DNA of 10,950 bases from an uncultured Saprospiraceae bacterium (GCA_937959095.1 CALGLY010000551.1:1-10950); one strand, 5' to 3'; shown: positions 1 to 7,788, counted from the first letter of the stretch. Made by a program: numbers and translations. Notes: generated from the letters alone by a model not told the origin.

Positions 1-1373
1 AATTTCCGTGCAATATCTGCTTGCTTTTCTGCCCACTTATCGTAATTTCTGTTGTTTTCTGAAATTTCAGATAAATAGCGCACCCGTTTCGGTGGAATGA
101 TGTAGACTTTCTCGCTACTTTCATTGCTCCCTTTGAAATCCGATTGTAGATTCGTTTTCGTCTTTTCTACGATCAAATCCATCAAGGAACGATACAGATT
201 ATTTGTTCCAGGGTCATTGAATTGAGAAGCTATTGTACCATGTACAGGCATGGATTCTGTGGGTTTGTCCCAAGCATTATGGTTGCGCTGAAATTGCTTT
301 TTGACATAGCGCAAAGCATCTTGTGCGCCGCGCTTATCGAATTTATTGATGGCAATAATATCCGCAAAGTCGAGCATGTCAATCTTCTCCAATTGCGTAG
401 CTGCGCCGTATTCAGGAGTCATCACATAGAGCGAAACATCCGAATGATCCACGATTTCTGTATCGGATTGCCCAATACCCGATGTTTCCAAAATTATCAA
501 GTCAAAGCTTGCCGATTTTAGAATATCTACTGTGCCTTGTACGTATTTTGATAGAGCTAAATTGGATTGACGGGTCGCTAAAGAGCGCATATAGACACGC
601 TCATTATTCACGGCATTCATCCGAATACGATCACCTAGCAATGCACCACCCGTTCTCCGCTTCGAAGGATCGACAGAGATGATTGCAATATTTTTATCTT
701 CAAAATCTAATAGGAAGCGACGAATAATTTCATCCACCAAGCTCGACTTTCCTGCACCACCTGTACCTGTGATACCGAGTACAGGCACTTTGCTATCGGC
801 TACTTCTTCGCGCAGACTAGCAAGCCAAGTAGCATTTTGTTCTGGATAATTTTCAATCGCTGAAATCATGCGTGCGATAGACTTCTTATCCTGTTTTTGG
901 TATTTCTTGAGTTCTCCATTCAGATGCTGCCCGATAGGATAATCACAATGTTGCAATACATCATTTATCATGCCTTGCAAGCCCAAGGTTCTACCATCAT
1001 CAGGCGAATAAATTCGCTCGATCCCGTAGGCTTGTAGCATCTCTATTTCCGAAGGCAAAATCGTACCGCCACCTCCACCAAAGATCTTGATGTGTTCTGC
1101 GCCTTGCTCTTTCAGCAAGTCGTACATATACTTAAAAAACTCATTGTGTCCTCCTTGATAGGAAGTAATCGCGATGCCTTGCACATCTTCCTGAATCGCG
1201 GTATTTACGATTTCCTGCACCGAGCGATTATGTCCTAAATGGATAATCTCCGCACCTGTACGCTGCAAAATGCGCCGCATGATGTTGATTGCCGCATCAT
1301 GTCCATCGAATAAGGAACCTGCGGTAACCAATCGGACTTTATTATTGAGTTGATAAGCTTGTACTTCTTGCAT
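1..1373 (-). CDS. icmF: Fused acyl-CoA mutase IcmF, N-terminal part (B12-binding and G-protein chaperone domains); runs off the left edge
   Basis: I translated the minus strand from the ATG at 1373-1371. It stays open for 457 codons to the window edge. Residues about 12-150 form a cobalamin-binding domain, with D23-G-H25 supplying the lower cobalt ligand, a SYQGGH segment and a GGGGGTI glycine stretch. Residues about 195-430 form a MeaB/ArgK-type GTPase, with P-loop [12 protein letters not shown] (200-211, K209), an [10 protein letters not shown] segment and the guanine-specificity motif NKFD (343-346). This order, B12 domain then G-protein chaperone, is that of IcmF, which interconverts isobutyryl- and n-butyryl-CoA (or related branched acyl-CoAs) using adenosylcobalamin; the GTPase guards cofactor loading. 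The C-terminal mutase domain must lie beyond the left edge and is not seen, so substrate cannot be judged. A TACTTTTG promoter box lies 18 nt upstream of the start. The gene is divergent from the M28 gene. Confidence 0.9.
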   Translation of the reverse strand, partial: MQEVQAYQLNNKVRLVTAGSLFDGHDAAINIMRRILQRTGAEIIHLGHNRSVQEIVNTAIQEDVQGIAITSYQGGHNEFFKYMYDLLKEQGAEHIKIFGGGGGTILPSEIEMLQAYGIERIYSPDDGRTLGLQGMINDVLQHCDYPIGQHLNGELKKYQKQDKKSIARMISAIENYPEQNATWLASLREEVADSKVPVLGITGTGGAGKSSLVDEIIRRFLLDFEDKNIAIISVDPSKRRTGGALLGDRIRMNAVNNERVYMRSLATRQSNLALSKYVQGTVDILKSASFDLIILETSGIGQSDTEIVDHSDVSLYVMTPEYGAATQLEKIDMLDFADIIAINKFDKRGAQDALRYVKKQFQRNHNAWDKPTESMPVHGTIASQFNDPGTNNLYRSLMDLIVEKTKTNLQSDFKGSNESSEKVYIIPPKRVRYLSEISENNRNYDKWAEKQADIARK

Positions 1374-1390
1374 GTATTCAAATTTTGCTG

Positions 1391-1398
1391 CAAAAGTA
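1391..1398 (-). promoter_or_regulatory. Candidate Bacteroidota -7 promoter box for icmF
   Basis: The minus strand reads TACTTTTG followed by C, an exact match to the Bacteroidota -7 consensus TAnnTTTG. Transcription would start about 10 nt before the icmF ATG at 1373, giving a very short leader. I found no good -33 TTTG partner at the usual spacing, so this rests on one box and its position. Confidence 0.5.
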
Positions 1399-1482
1399 CG
1401 GCTTTTGTGGCGTTTTTACGATAGCTAAATGGCATTCTAAAACAAAAAAGAATAATGTGAACCCATTTAAAGCGTTCAAATT

Positions 1483-1518
1483 ATCAAACAGCTATAGTAA
1501 CGCTATACTTTAGTTGAT
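1483..1518. promoter_or_regulatory. Imperfect dyad next to the M28 promoter box, possible operator
   Basis: ATCAA (1483-1487) is mirrored by TTGAT (1514-1518), and the inner part holds partly matching CTATAG/CTATAC blocks. There is also a short direct repeat, GCTATAGTAA then GCTATACTT, separated by one base. The dyad ends directly before the TATCTTTG box and covers where a -33 element would sit, a sensible place for a regulator. It is imperfect and could be chance in AT-rich DNA. Confidence 0.25.
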
Positions 1519-1526
1519 TATCTTTG
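1519..1526 (+). promoter_or_regulatory. Candidate Bacteroidota -7 promoter box for the M28 peptidase gene
   Basis: TATCTTTG followed by CA matches the TAnnTTTG consensus. Transcription would start near 1533, so the messenger would open with a leader of roughly 150 nt that contains the hairpin at 1554-1661. The -33 region has no clear TTTG. Confidence 0.55.
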
Positions 1527-1553
1527 CAAACCTGATTTTATAGAAAAAAATTG

Positions 1554-1661
1554 GTTCTCTGACAAATCCCATGACGAAGCCGAAGAAAAAGTGATCACAA
1601 CACTACTTTTCAAACGTTTTTGTGCTTCCTTTTTCTTCGTCCACGGAATTTGTCAGAGAAC
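1554..1661 (+). repeat. Long imperfect stem-loop in the putative 5' leader of the M28 gene
   Basis: Outer arm 1554-1569 pairs with 1645-1661 (GTTCTCTGACAAATCC against its complement, one bulged base). Inner arm 1581-1591 (CGAAGAAAAAG) pairs perfectly with 1629-1639. Between outer and inner arms is an asymmetric internal loop of 11 nt against 5 nt. The 37-nt apical part can add a CACAA/TTGTG pairing (1596-1600 with 1620-1624). The structure starts about 28 nt after the -7 box and ends 19 nt before the chosen ATG, so it fits a leader that affects messenger stability or translation. It could instead be a small dispersed palindromic element. Confidence 0.6.
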
Positions 1662-1680
1662 GAAGAAACTTAAACTTATA

Positions 1681-2691
1681 ATGATACGCAAATTCTACTT
1701 TTTAATGCTTTCACTACTTGCACTTACGTTCATAGGTTGTGGCGAGGATACCGCTACTGCAGTAGAAGAACCACCTGTAGAAATTGTTCCTAAGAACAAA
1801 GTAGCAGTTCCAAAATTCGATAAAGATTCTGCTTATAGTTTTATCGAAAAACAAGTTGCCTTTGGGCCACGTGTGCCGAATACGCCTGAACATCAAGCAG
1901 CAAAAGCATGGCTCGTAGACCAACTCAAAGGGTTTGGGGCAGCAGTGATTGAGCAAGATTTTCAAGCAGAAGCCTATACGGGTACGATGCTGAATGGGAC
2001 GAATATTATTGGGCAATATAATCCTAGTGCAAAGAAGCGCGTGCTATTGGCAGCACATTGGGACTCCCGACATGTAACTGATCATGATGAAGATGAAAAC
2101 CGAAGAAATGAGCCTGTAATGGGTGCGGATGATGGTGCTAGTGGCGTAGGTGTACTCCTTGAAATTGCTCGACAATTGCAAGTCAACCCTATAGAAATGG
2201 GCGTAGATATTATCTTTTTTGACTTGGAAGATTATGGAGATGGTGGTGCAAACGCAAAGCATACTACTTGGTGTTTAGGTTCGCAACATTGGTCAAGAAA
2301 TTTTCATAAGCCAAATTACAAAGCGAAATATGGTATCTTACTAGATATGGTTGGTGGCAAAAATGCACGTTTCGCAAAAGAACAAGTTTCGGTTGCTTTC
2401 GCACCTCATGTAGTAAATAAGGTATGGAAATTGGCACAAAGTATGGGCTATGGCAATTTCTTTGTAAATGATAATGGTCGCCAATTAACCGACGACCATT
2501 TATTCGTGAATCAGATTGCTAAAATCCCAATGATTGATATTATCAATTTGCCACTTGGCTCGGAAACGGGTTTTATGCCGCATTGGCACACCACGCACGA
2601 TGACATGGAAGGCATTGATAAACGAACCTTAAAAGCAGTCGGTCAAGTGGTATTGGCTAGTGTTTATCGAGAAGCAAATGGAGAGTTTTAG
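1681..2691 (+). CDS. M28-family zinc peptidase / glutaminyl-peptide cyclotransferase-like lipoprotein
   Basis: The 336-aa product starts at the ATG at 1681, because this start gives a lipoprotein signal (K4, hydrophobic 5-18, then F-I-G-C20). A longer in-frame GTG start at 1591 would run through a hairpin and bury the signal. Acidic residues right after Cys20 (GED) resemble Bacteroidota surface-export signals, which is inference. The mature part is one M28 domain. Expected zinc ligands are H126 (AAHWDSR), D151 (GADDGASG), D184 with general base E183 (DLEDYG), D222 (LLDMVGG) and H303 (WHTTHDD). The DLEDYG and WHTTHDD forms point to the glutaminyl-cyclase branch, which makes N-terminal pyroglutamate, but plain aminopeptidase activity cannot be excluded. 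Such proteins act in the periplasm or on the outer membrane. The gene is probably transcribed alone from the box at 1519. Confidence 0.88.
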   Translation: MIRKFYFLMLSLLALTFIGCGEDTATAVEEPPVEIVPKNKVAVPKFDKDSAYSFIEKQVAFGPRVPNTPEHQAAKAWLVDQLKGFGAAVIEQDFQAEAYTGTMLNGTNIIGQYNPSAKKRVLLAAHWDSRHVTDHDEDENRRNEPVMGADDGASGVGVLLEIARQLQVNPIEMGVDIIFFDLEDYGDGGANAKHTTWCLGSQHWSRNFHKPNYKAKYGILLDMVGGKNARFAKEQVSVAFAPHVVNKVWKLAQSMGYGNFFVNDNGRQLTDDHLFVNQIAKIPMIDIINLPLGSETGFMPHWHTTHDDMEGIDKRTLKAVGQVVLASVYREANGEF

Positions 2692-2728
2692 GTAAAAAGC
2701 AACTTTATCGAGGACTTTGGAGTAAAAT

Positions 2729-2803
2729 TGTATTAGATATTAAGTGCAACATATTAGATAGAATCCTAAAATACCTTGTACTTAATACCTGATACCTAAT
2801 ACA
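2729..2803 (+). repeat. Inverted repeat between the M28 and ALDH genes
   Basis: Left arm 2729-2749 (TGTATTAG then ATATTAAGTGCAA) is complementary to right arm 2776-2803, which carries a 7-nt insertion: an exact 8-bp outer stem and an inner stem of about 12 bp with one mismatch. The inserted segment makes CCTGATACCTAATAC, a short tandem of near-identical ATACCT units. The hairpin lies 38 nt after the M28 stop and 17 nt before the ALDH start. It lacks a T-run, so it is not a classic intrinsic terminator. It may limit read-through or shape the ALDH leader. Confidence 0.5.
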
Positions 2804-2820
2804 GACACAAGCCGCATCTG

Positions 2821-4269
2821 ATGACAGAAAAGTATATCAAAAATTATATCAATGGCGCATTAGTGCCTGCCTTATCAGGAGATTATTTAGATAATATTAA
2901 TCCTGCTAATGGTAAAGTCTATGCCCATTTCCCAGACTCCAATGAAAGTGATTTAAAGCAAGCCGTGGAAGTGGCAGAGCGCGTGCAATCGGCTTGGGCG
3001 CGGATAGAAGATGAACGAAGATTCCGCCTCTTGATGCGAATTGCGGATATTTTGGAGCAAAATCTCATTGAATTTGCGCGGGCGGAAACGCTCGATACAG
3101 GCAAACCCGTGTCGATGGCAGTCAGCAATGATGTGCCTGATGCACAAGCTTGTTTTCGCTATTATGCCACTAGCATTATGCACCAGCAAAGTGCGAGTAA
3201 AATGGGGCAAAGTGGCTATATCAACCTCGCGATGCGCCAACCAATTGGGATAGTGGCTTGCATCATTCCGTGGAATATGCCGCTTTTTATTCTTTGTCAA
3301 AAAGTGGCGGCAGCACTAGCCGCAGGAAATTGTGTCATCGTGAAACCATCCGAACACACGCCCATGACGGCTTATATGCTATCGCAAGCGTGCGAAGAAG
3401 CAGGGCTCCCAAGTGGCGTACTGAATGTGGTACATGGTCGAGATGAGGTCTTGCATCCACTCATTGCGGCACATCCAAAAATTGAAGCGATTTCCTTCAC
3501 CGGGAATGTAAAAGAAGGTAAGCGAATCGTAGAAGCTGCTGCGCCTTTCTTCAAAAAAATGTCTTTAAATCAAGGAGGAAATAATGCAAATATTATTTTC
3601 GATGATTGCGATTTCGATAAAATGATGATTGGAACGCTGCGTTCTTCTTTTTCGAATAATGGACAATTGCGGCATCATGCCTCTCGTATTTTTGTGGAAC
3701 GCTCGAAGTATGAAACCTTCAAGCAAGAACTTGTGAAACGCACCCAATTTCTGAAAGTAGGTGATCCATTTTCGAGTATTACCGATTTAGGAGCGATCAT
3801 CTCCGCCAATCAGTTGGAAGAAGTAAAAAGCTATCTGCGTTTAGCAGAAGTAGAAGGAGGTAATGTACTCTGTGGTGGTCGATCCGTCGATGTGAGTGGC
3901 GAATTGGATGGTGGTTATTTTATCCTTCCTGCTATAGTAGAAGGCTTGGCGAATGATGCAAAACTGAATCAGGAAGAGGTTTTCGCACCTATCGTAAGCT
4001 TACAGCCTTTCGATACGGTAGAGGAAGTCATTGATTTAGTGAATGATTCCAAATTTGGGCTTTCTGCTTCTATTTGGACAAAACATATCGCTAAAGCAAC
4101 CGCAGTAGCGGAACGCCTGAAAGTAGGAACGGTCTGGATAAATGCTTGGATGACTCGGGATATTACGGTAAATACAGGCGGCATCAGACAATCGGGCAAC
4201 AACTTTGAAAGTGGAATGGATGGACTAGAGTTCTTTACGGAACGAAAGCATATTAATTTCAGGCATTAA
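2821..4269 (+). CDS. Aldehyde dehydrogenase superfamily protein lacking catalytic Cys and Glu (probable pseudoenzyme)
   Basis: The 482-aa product has full ALDH length and an uninterrupted frame. Conserved structural and NAD-binding landmarks are present: PWN (N152), KPSEHTP (K175), FTGN (226-229) and EEVFAP (E386). The two catalytic positions are not. The LELGGK motif reads LNQGGN (249-254), so the general-base Glu is N250. The GQxC motif reads GQLRHHASR (281-289), so the nucleophile Cys is R284. The usual C-terminal FGGxKxSGxGRE reads TGGIRQSGNNFE. Overall texture (RSSF then RIFVER, WTKHIAKA, VWINAWMTRD, FFTERK) resembles the ALDH8 / 2-aminomuconate and 2-hydroxymuconate semialdehyde dehydrogenase group. 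By family knowledge it should not oxidise aldehydes by the normal route. It may bind nucleotide or a partner, or be a recently inactivated copy. I see no promoter box directly upstream. Confidence 0.88.
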   Translation: MTEKYIKNYINGALVPALSGDYLDNINPANGKVYAHFPDSNESDLKQAVEVAERVQSAWARIEDERRFRLLMRIADILEQNLIEFARAETLDTGKPVSMAVSNDVPDAQACFRYYATSIMHQQSASKMGQSGYINLAMRQPIGIVACIIPWNMPLFILCQKVAAALAAGNCVIVKPSEHTPMTAYMLSQACEEAGLPSGVLNVVHGRDEVLHPLIAAHPKIEAISFTGNVKEGKRIVEAAAPFFKKMSLNQGGNNANIIFDDCDFDKMMIGTLRSSFSNNGQLRHHASRIFVERSKYETFKQELVKRTQFLKVGDPFSSITDLGAIISANQLEEVKSYLRLAEVEGGNVLCGGRSVDVSGELDGGYFILPAIVEGLANDAKLNQEEVFAPIVSLQPFDTVEEVIDLVNDSKFGLSASIWTKHIAKATAVAERLKVGTVWINAWMTRDITVNTGGIRQSGNNFESGMDGLEFFTERKHINFRH

Positions 4270-4287
4270 TCTACGGTCGCTTCGCTT

Positions 4288-4339
4288 GACGGCAGACGGT
4301 CAGTTGTCTTTGACAACTTTGACGGTGGACGGCTTTTTT
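4288..4339 (+). repeat. Hairpin flanked by GACGG direct repeats, possible weak terminator
   Basis: A perfect 7-bp stem, AGTTGTC-TTT-GACAACT (4302-4318), is bracketed by two near-identical 12-mers, GACGGCAGACGG (4288-4299) and GACGGTGGACGG (4321-4332), followed by a T-run at 4334-4339. It sits 18 nt after the ALDH stop. The T-run does not directly abut the stem, so termination is only a possibility. The ordered GACGG units look like a repeat family in their own right. Confidence 0.4.
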
Positions 4340-4370
4340 ATATAGGTGTAAAACTTTAATTCCTTCTTTC

Positions 4371-5009
4371 ATGCAGCAATTGCTTCGCGAGAATCGTGTA
4401 TATTTCATCCTATTTGGACTATTCCTAGTGATAGCAGGTGGCTTGTTAGCTACTATTAATCAAGGGGATGCAATCCTTTTTTTTAATAGTCAACGAGTTA
4501 CTTGGGCAGATGTCTTTTTTGCTTATGGCACAAAACTAGGCGAAGAAGTTGCTTATGCAGGGCTCGTCATTGTCTTTCTTGTTTTTGACTGGAAGAAAGC
4601 TCTGCTGCTCCCCATCTTAGGTGTTTTCATTACTTTCGTAAGCTATTTTACTAAAGCACTCTTTGCGCAAGATCGCCCTGCTACGTACTTCAAGAAACTC
4701 GATTTATTACAAGATATTAGCTTCATAGAAGGTATAGATATGCACACGGGAGCGAGTAGTTTCCCTTCGGGGCATACCATGTCTGCTTTTGCTTTGTATA
4801 CCTTGGTTGCCTTACTTTCTCCTAAAAAATGGTGGATACAAATCGGGCTATTTGGTCTTGCCTTGTTAGTCGGTTTGTCGCGCATTTATCTAGTACAGCA
4901 CTTCCTACGCGATGTGTATGCTGGTTCTATAATGGGCGTTGGCATTGGCGTTCTTTTTTATTTTGCTTATCAAGTTTTGCTACAGCGCGGCAGAAAAAAA
5001 CAGGCTTAA
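4371..5009 (+). CDS. PAP2-family membrane phosphatase
   Basis: The 212-aa integral membrane protein carries all three signatures of the phosphatidic acid phosphatase 2 / acid phosphatase fold: K95-x6-R102-P103 (KALFAQDRP), P132-S-G-H135 and S170-R171-x5-H177-x3-D181. H177 would be the phosphorylated nucleophile and H135 the acid/base. About five to six membrane segments are visible (roughly 10-29, 60-73, 78-95, 137-150, 156-170, 185-204). A 27-residue stretch between the first two motifs probably lies outside the membrane. Likely substrates are lipid phosphates such as phosphatidic acid, phosphatidylglycerophosphate or undecaprenyl pyrophosphate, and sequence alone does not separate these. 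It stands as a single gene with structured spacers on both sides. No promoter box is clear in the 101-nt upstream gap. Confidence 0.9.
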   Translation: MQQLLRENRVYFILFGLFLVIAGGLLATINQGDAILFFNSQRVTWADVFFAYGTKLGEEVAYAGLVIVFLVFDWKKALLLPILGVFITFVSYFTKALFAQDRPATYFKKLDLLQDISFIEGIDMHTGASSFPSGHTMSAFALYTLVALLSPKKWWIQIGLFGLALLVGLSRIYLVQHFLRDVYAGSIMGVGIGVLFYFAYQVLLQRGRKKQA

Positions 5010-5055
5010 ATGCCCTGTGTACCTTATATGGTTTTTTCATACCCTCCAAAAACAC

Positions 5056-5063
5056 TACTTTTG
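5056..5063 (+). promoter_or_regulatory. Candidate Bacteroidota -7 promoter box for the amidohydrolase-channel pair
   Basis: TACTTTTG matches TAnnTTTG and is identical to the box proposed for icmF. The predicted start near 5070 falls just before the inverted repeat at 5074-5236, so the transcript would begin with that structure. No convincing -33 element was found. Confidence 0.5.
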
Positions 5064-5073
5064 TCCAAATAGC

Positions 5074-5236
5074 TATGCTTTATCAGGCTAAGAAGTGGCT
5101 TTTTTGAAACGAGTATTTTATTCTTCTACGAAGAAGCCCACAGCCTGATAGCCTTAGCTATCAAGGCGAGGAGGTGATGAAGTAGAATGATAAAAGACAC
5201 TTTCAAAAAATTCAATTCTTAGCCTGATAAAGTATA
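5074..5236 (+). repeat. 163-bp imperfect palindrome in the leader of the amidohydrolase gene
   Basis: Outer arms 5074-5092 and 5218-5236 are complementary at 18 of 19 positions. Complementarity continues less perfectly inward to about 5134 and 5178, including GGCTTTTTTGAAA-type against TTTCAAAAAA blocks. A second hairpin sits in the centre (5143-5167): GCCTGATAGC, loop CTTA, GCTATCAAGGC, with one bulge. The word AGCCTGATA occurs in the centre and in the right arm, and its complement in the left arm. The palindrome ends 10 nt before the ATG at 5247 and begins about where transcription should start. It may act as a regulatory leader or be a MITE-like insertion; no transposase or clear target-site duplication is visible. 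Confidence 0.65.
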
Positions 5237-5246
5237 AACTATCTCT

Positions 5247-6422
5247 ATGCGAAAAATAAGCGCGGATTTCATATACCCAATCAGTAGTGCGCCAATAAAA
5301 GAAGGTGTACTTATACTCGATGATACTGGAAAAATCACGGACATCGGCACACGAGAGCAACACGACCCTACGAGTATCGAGCTACATCGAGGGAGCATTG
5401 TACCTGGCTTTGTGAACACACATTGCCACCTAGAACTTTCGCACATGAAAGGCAAAGTGAACACAGGCACAGGCTTGATTCCTTTTATCACCAATGTCGT
5501 GCAGTTTCGAGATGTGCCAATGGAAGAGATTCTAGATGCAATAGCAAAAGGCGACCAAGAAATGTATGACAATGGCATCGTGGCAGTTGGCGATATTTCC
5601 AATAAATTGGATACGAAAGCGACTAAAGAAAAAAGCGCGATTCGCTACTACAGTTTCGTGGAGATGTTCGATTTTTTGCAAGATGCTAATGCTAAAGTCA
5701 CCTTCGAGCAGTACAAAGCGGTGTATGATGAACAAAGTGCAAGCAAAGGCAACAAAAAAAGTGCTGTGCCACACGCGCCTTATTCGGTTTCCAAATCGCT
5801 CTTTCGGATGATTAATGAACTAAATAGAGATAGCGATACGGTCAGTATTCATAATCAGGAAACACCGCCTGAAAATCAGCTTTTTCAGGAGAAAAAAGGG
5901 GGCTTTATAGATTTTTATAAGGGTTTTGATGTTTCGCTTGATAATTTTCAAGCTACAGGGCAGCCTTCAATTCAGTATGCGATTGCGAATATGAATCCGA
6001 ACTGCCGCACACTTTTTGTGCATAATACCTTAACTACAGAAGCCGATATAAGATCGGCGCAAGCTTGGAGTAATAAGGTCTATTTTGCGACTTGTGCCAA
6101 TGCGAATTTATACATCGAAAATCGCTTGCCGAATTATCAAAACTTCCTAACTACCAATGCGCGCATGACGATTGGGACAGATAGTTTAACCTCGAATTGG
6201 CAGCTTTCAATAATAGATGAATTGAAGACGATTTCTAAATATCAATCCTATGTTCCATTTGAGACTTTGCTGCGTTGGGCAACACTAAATGGTGCAGAAG
6301 CACTAGGTTATGAAGCGGATTTGGGCAGCCTAGAAGTGGGAAAAACCCCAGGTTTGAACCTATTAAATATTGGAGAGGAAGCTTCTTTTTCAGCAAAAAC
6401 AACAGTTAAGAGAATAGCGTAA
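5247..6422 (+). CDS. Amidohydrolase / deaminase family protein (cytosine-deaminase-like, ATZ/TRZ group)
   Basis: The 391-aa cytoplasmic enzyme belongs to the metal-dependent amidohydrolase superfamily. A small N-terminal beta part (1-50) is followed by the barrel. Metal and catalytic residues are visible: H59 and H61 in [11 protein letters not shown]202 with E205 in [12 protein letters not shown]259 in LFVHN, and D312 in IGTDSL. HAPYS (H176) is typical of the ATZ/TRZ, SAH-deaminase and aminodeoxyfutalosine-deaminase group, and the C-terminal GKTPGLNLL loop is usual. These enzymes deaminate purine-type or related rings. The closest guess is an aminodeoxyfutalosine deaminase-like protein, but no other menaquinone gene is near, so substrate stays open. 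The segment usually read as LCPxxN is TCANAN here, a mild deviation. Its stop is 4 nt before the channel gene, implying co-transcription and probable translational coupling. Confidence 0.85.
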   Translation: MRKISADFIYPISSAPIKEGVLILDDTGKITDIGTREQHDPTSIELHRGSIVPGFVNTHCHLELSHMKGKVNTGTGLIPFITNVVQFRDVPMEEILDAIAKGDQEMYDNGIVAVGDISNKLDTKATKEKSAIRYYSFVEMFDFLQDANAKVTFEQYKAVYDEQSASKGNKKSAVPHAPYSVSKSLFRMINELNRDSDTVSIHNQETPPENQLFQEKKGGFIDFYKGFDVSLDNFQATGQPSIQYAIANMNPNCRTLFVHNTLTTEADIRSAQAWSNKVYFATCANANLYIENRLPNYQNFLTTNARMTIGTDSLTSNWQLSIIDELKTISKYQSYVPFETLLRWATLNGAEALGYEADLGSLEVGKTPGLNLLNIGEEASFSAKTTVKRIA

Positions 6423-6426
6423 GCAA

Positions 6427-7782
6427 ATGGATTTTAGTAATTTTTTCGCATTTGAACTCATTCGTATCGGCAACTATGTGCTGACCACCTACAATTTGCT
6501 ACTTGCTATTGGAGCAAGTTTGCTTTGGGTACTCATTGCTTGGATAATTACAAGTTATGTATTGCCACGCGCTTATGCTGCACAAGAAGCCCCAGAGGAA
6601 AGTCGCAGAAAAATAAATCGGATCGTTTGGTCGATGATTATTACGGTGGGTATTATTATTTTAATCCAGAGTTTAGGTTTAGATTTTAAGATTTATGATG
6701 CTCCGCAAGATCGCTTCTCGCTTTATGTACGAACCATTTTTCAAGGTTTTCTCATTCTACAAGCCGCCCGTCTTGCCGATTGGATGATTTATCGCTTTGT
6801 TCTTGAAAAATATAATGTACAAGGCAAGAAAAAATGGAATCAAAAATCATTAGCTCCTAAGAAAAAGGTTCGTCCAGAAGAAAATTTGGCGGGCCGCATG
6901 ATTCAGTCTATTGTCTATGTTTTTGCAGCCTTTTTCCTTATTCAACTCTTCGGACTCGATGAACAACTCCCCTACTATGACTTAGATAATGGGCGAAAAA
7001 TAGTCGTCTCCAATCTTATTTTAGTCGTCATCGCCTTACTTTTTGCGCGACTCATTGCATGGCTATTTATTCAGTTTGTCCTCCGCAATTACTATCGCCT
7101 CAATCGAGTAGACGCAGGCTCGCAATATGCCATTAATCAGCTCGTGCGTTACTTCATTTTCTTTCTTGCACTACTCATTGCGATTCAAAATTTATCTATC
7201 GAACTGACCGTGATTTGGGGTAGTATTGCAGCCTTGTTAGTCGGTTTAGGGCTTGGACTCCAAACGACCTTCAATGATTGGGTATCGGGTATTATTTTGC
7301 TTTTTGAAGGCGCAGTAGAAGTAGGTGATATTATCCAAATGGATGATAGAACGATAGGTACCGTCCGCAAAATCGGCGTGCGTACCTCCCGCGTAGAGAC
7401 GCTGGAAAATGTGACGATTATCGTGCCGAATTCCTTATTGACCAATGAGAAGGTCATCAATTGGAGTCATTATGATAATAAAATTCGATTTGTGGTGCAG
7501 GTGGGCGTTGCTTATGGTTCGGATACGAAATTGGTAAAGAAACTACTGCTCGATTCGGCGCGTGAAAATGAATTTGTATTGACTTACCCTAGTTCTTTCG
7601 TGCGTTTTGTCAATTTTGGGGACTCTTCGCTCGATTTTCAATTGCATATTTGGGCGCAGGACTTTATTCACATCGAAGATATTAAAAGTGATTTGCGCTT
7701 CTCGATAGATCAAAAATTTCGCGATAATGATATTAGTATTCCATTCCCGCAGATGGATGTGTGGATGAAAAAAGAGGAATAA
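6427..7782 (+). CDS. MscS-family mechanosensitive ion channel
   Basis: The 451-aa product opens with membrane helices at roughly 18-46, 66-86, 98-124, 158-176, 194-218 and 238-256. A basic cytoplasmic linker (130-150, KKK clusters) lies between the third and fourth. The pore helix follows at about 265-293, rich in Gly and Ala (AALLVGLGLGLQTTFNDW). The MscS beta domain comes next (294-350: VGDIIQMDD, GTVRKIGVRTSRVETLEN, VPNSLL), then the C-terminal cytoplasmic vestibule domain (about 355-446). It is longer than the E. coli small channel because of the extra N-terminal helices, as in many Bacteroidota paralogues. It should form a homo-oligomeric inner-membrane valve that opens on osmotic downshock. 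The gene follows the amidohydrolase with a 4-nt gap. A large palindrome 6 nt after its stop is the likely transcription end. Confidence 0.92.
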   Translation: MDFSNFFAFELIRIGNYVLTTYNLLLAIGASLLWVLIAWIITSYVLPRAYAAQEAPEESRRKINRIVWSMIITVGIIILIQSLGLDFKIYDAPQDRFSLYVRTIFQGFLILQAARLADWMIYRFVLEKYNVQGKKKWNQKSLAPKKKVRPEENLAGRMIQSIVYVFAAFFLIQLFGLDEQLPYYDLDNGRKIVVSNLILVVIALLFARLIAWLFIQFVLRNYYRLNRVDAGSQYAINQLVRYFIFFLALLIAIQNLSIELTVIWGSIAALLVGLGLGLQTTFNDWVSGIILLFEGAVEVGDIIQMDDRTIGTVRKIGVRTSRVETLENVTIIVPNSLLTNEKVINWSHYDNKIRFVVQVGVAYGSDTKLVKKLLLDSARENEFVLTYPSSFVRFVNFGDSSLDFQLHIWAQDFIHIEDIKSDLRFSIDQKFRDNDISIPFPQMDVWMKKEE

Positions 7783-7788
7783 ACAATT

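Noticed and set aside
222..682. Plus-strand open frames of 99 and 66 codons
   Set aside because: They lie antisense to the well-supported icmF GTPase domain and encode nothing recognisable.
1591..1680. N-terminal extension of the M28 protein from a GTG at 1591
   Set aside because: It would place 30 residues before a clear lipoprotein signal peptide and translate through the right arm of the hairpin; the ATG at 1681 explains the protein better.
2919..3747. Several open frames overlapping the ALDH gene in other frames
   Set aside because: They are shadows of a conserved 482-codon gene, with low-complexity or implausible protein sequence.
2821..4269. ALDH gene as a decayed pseudogene
   Set aside because: The frame is full length with no stop or frameshift and most structural motifs are kept, so a retained pseudoenzyme fits better, although recent inactivation cannot be excluded.
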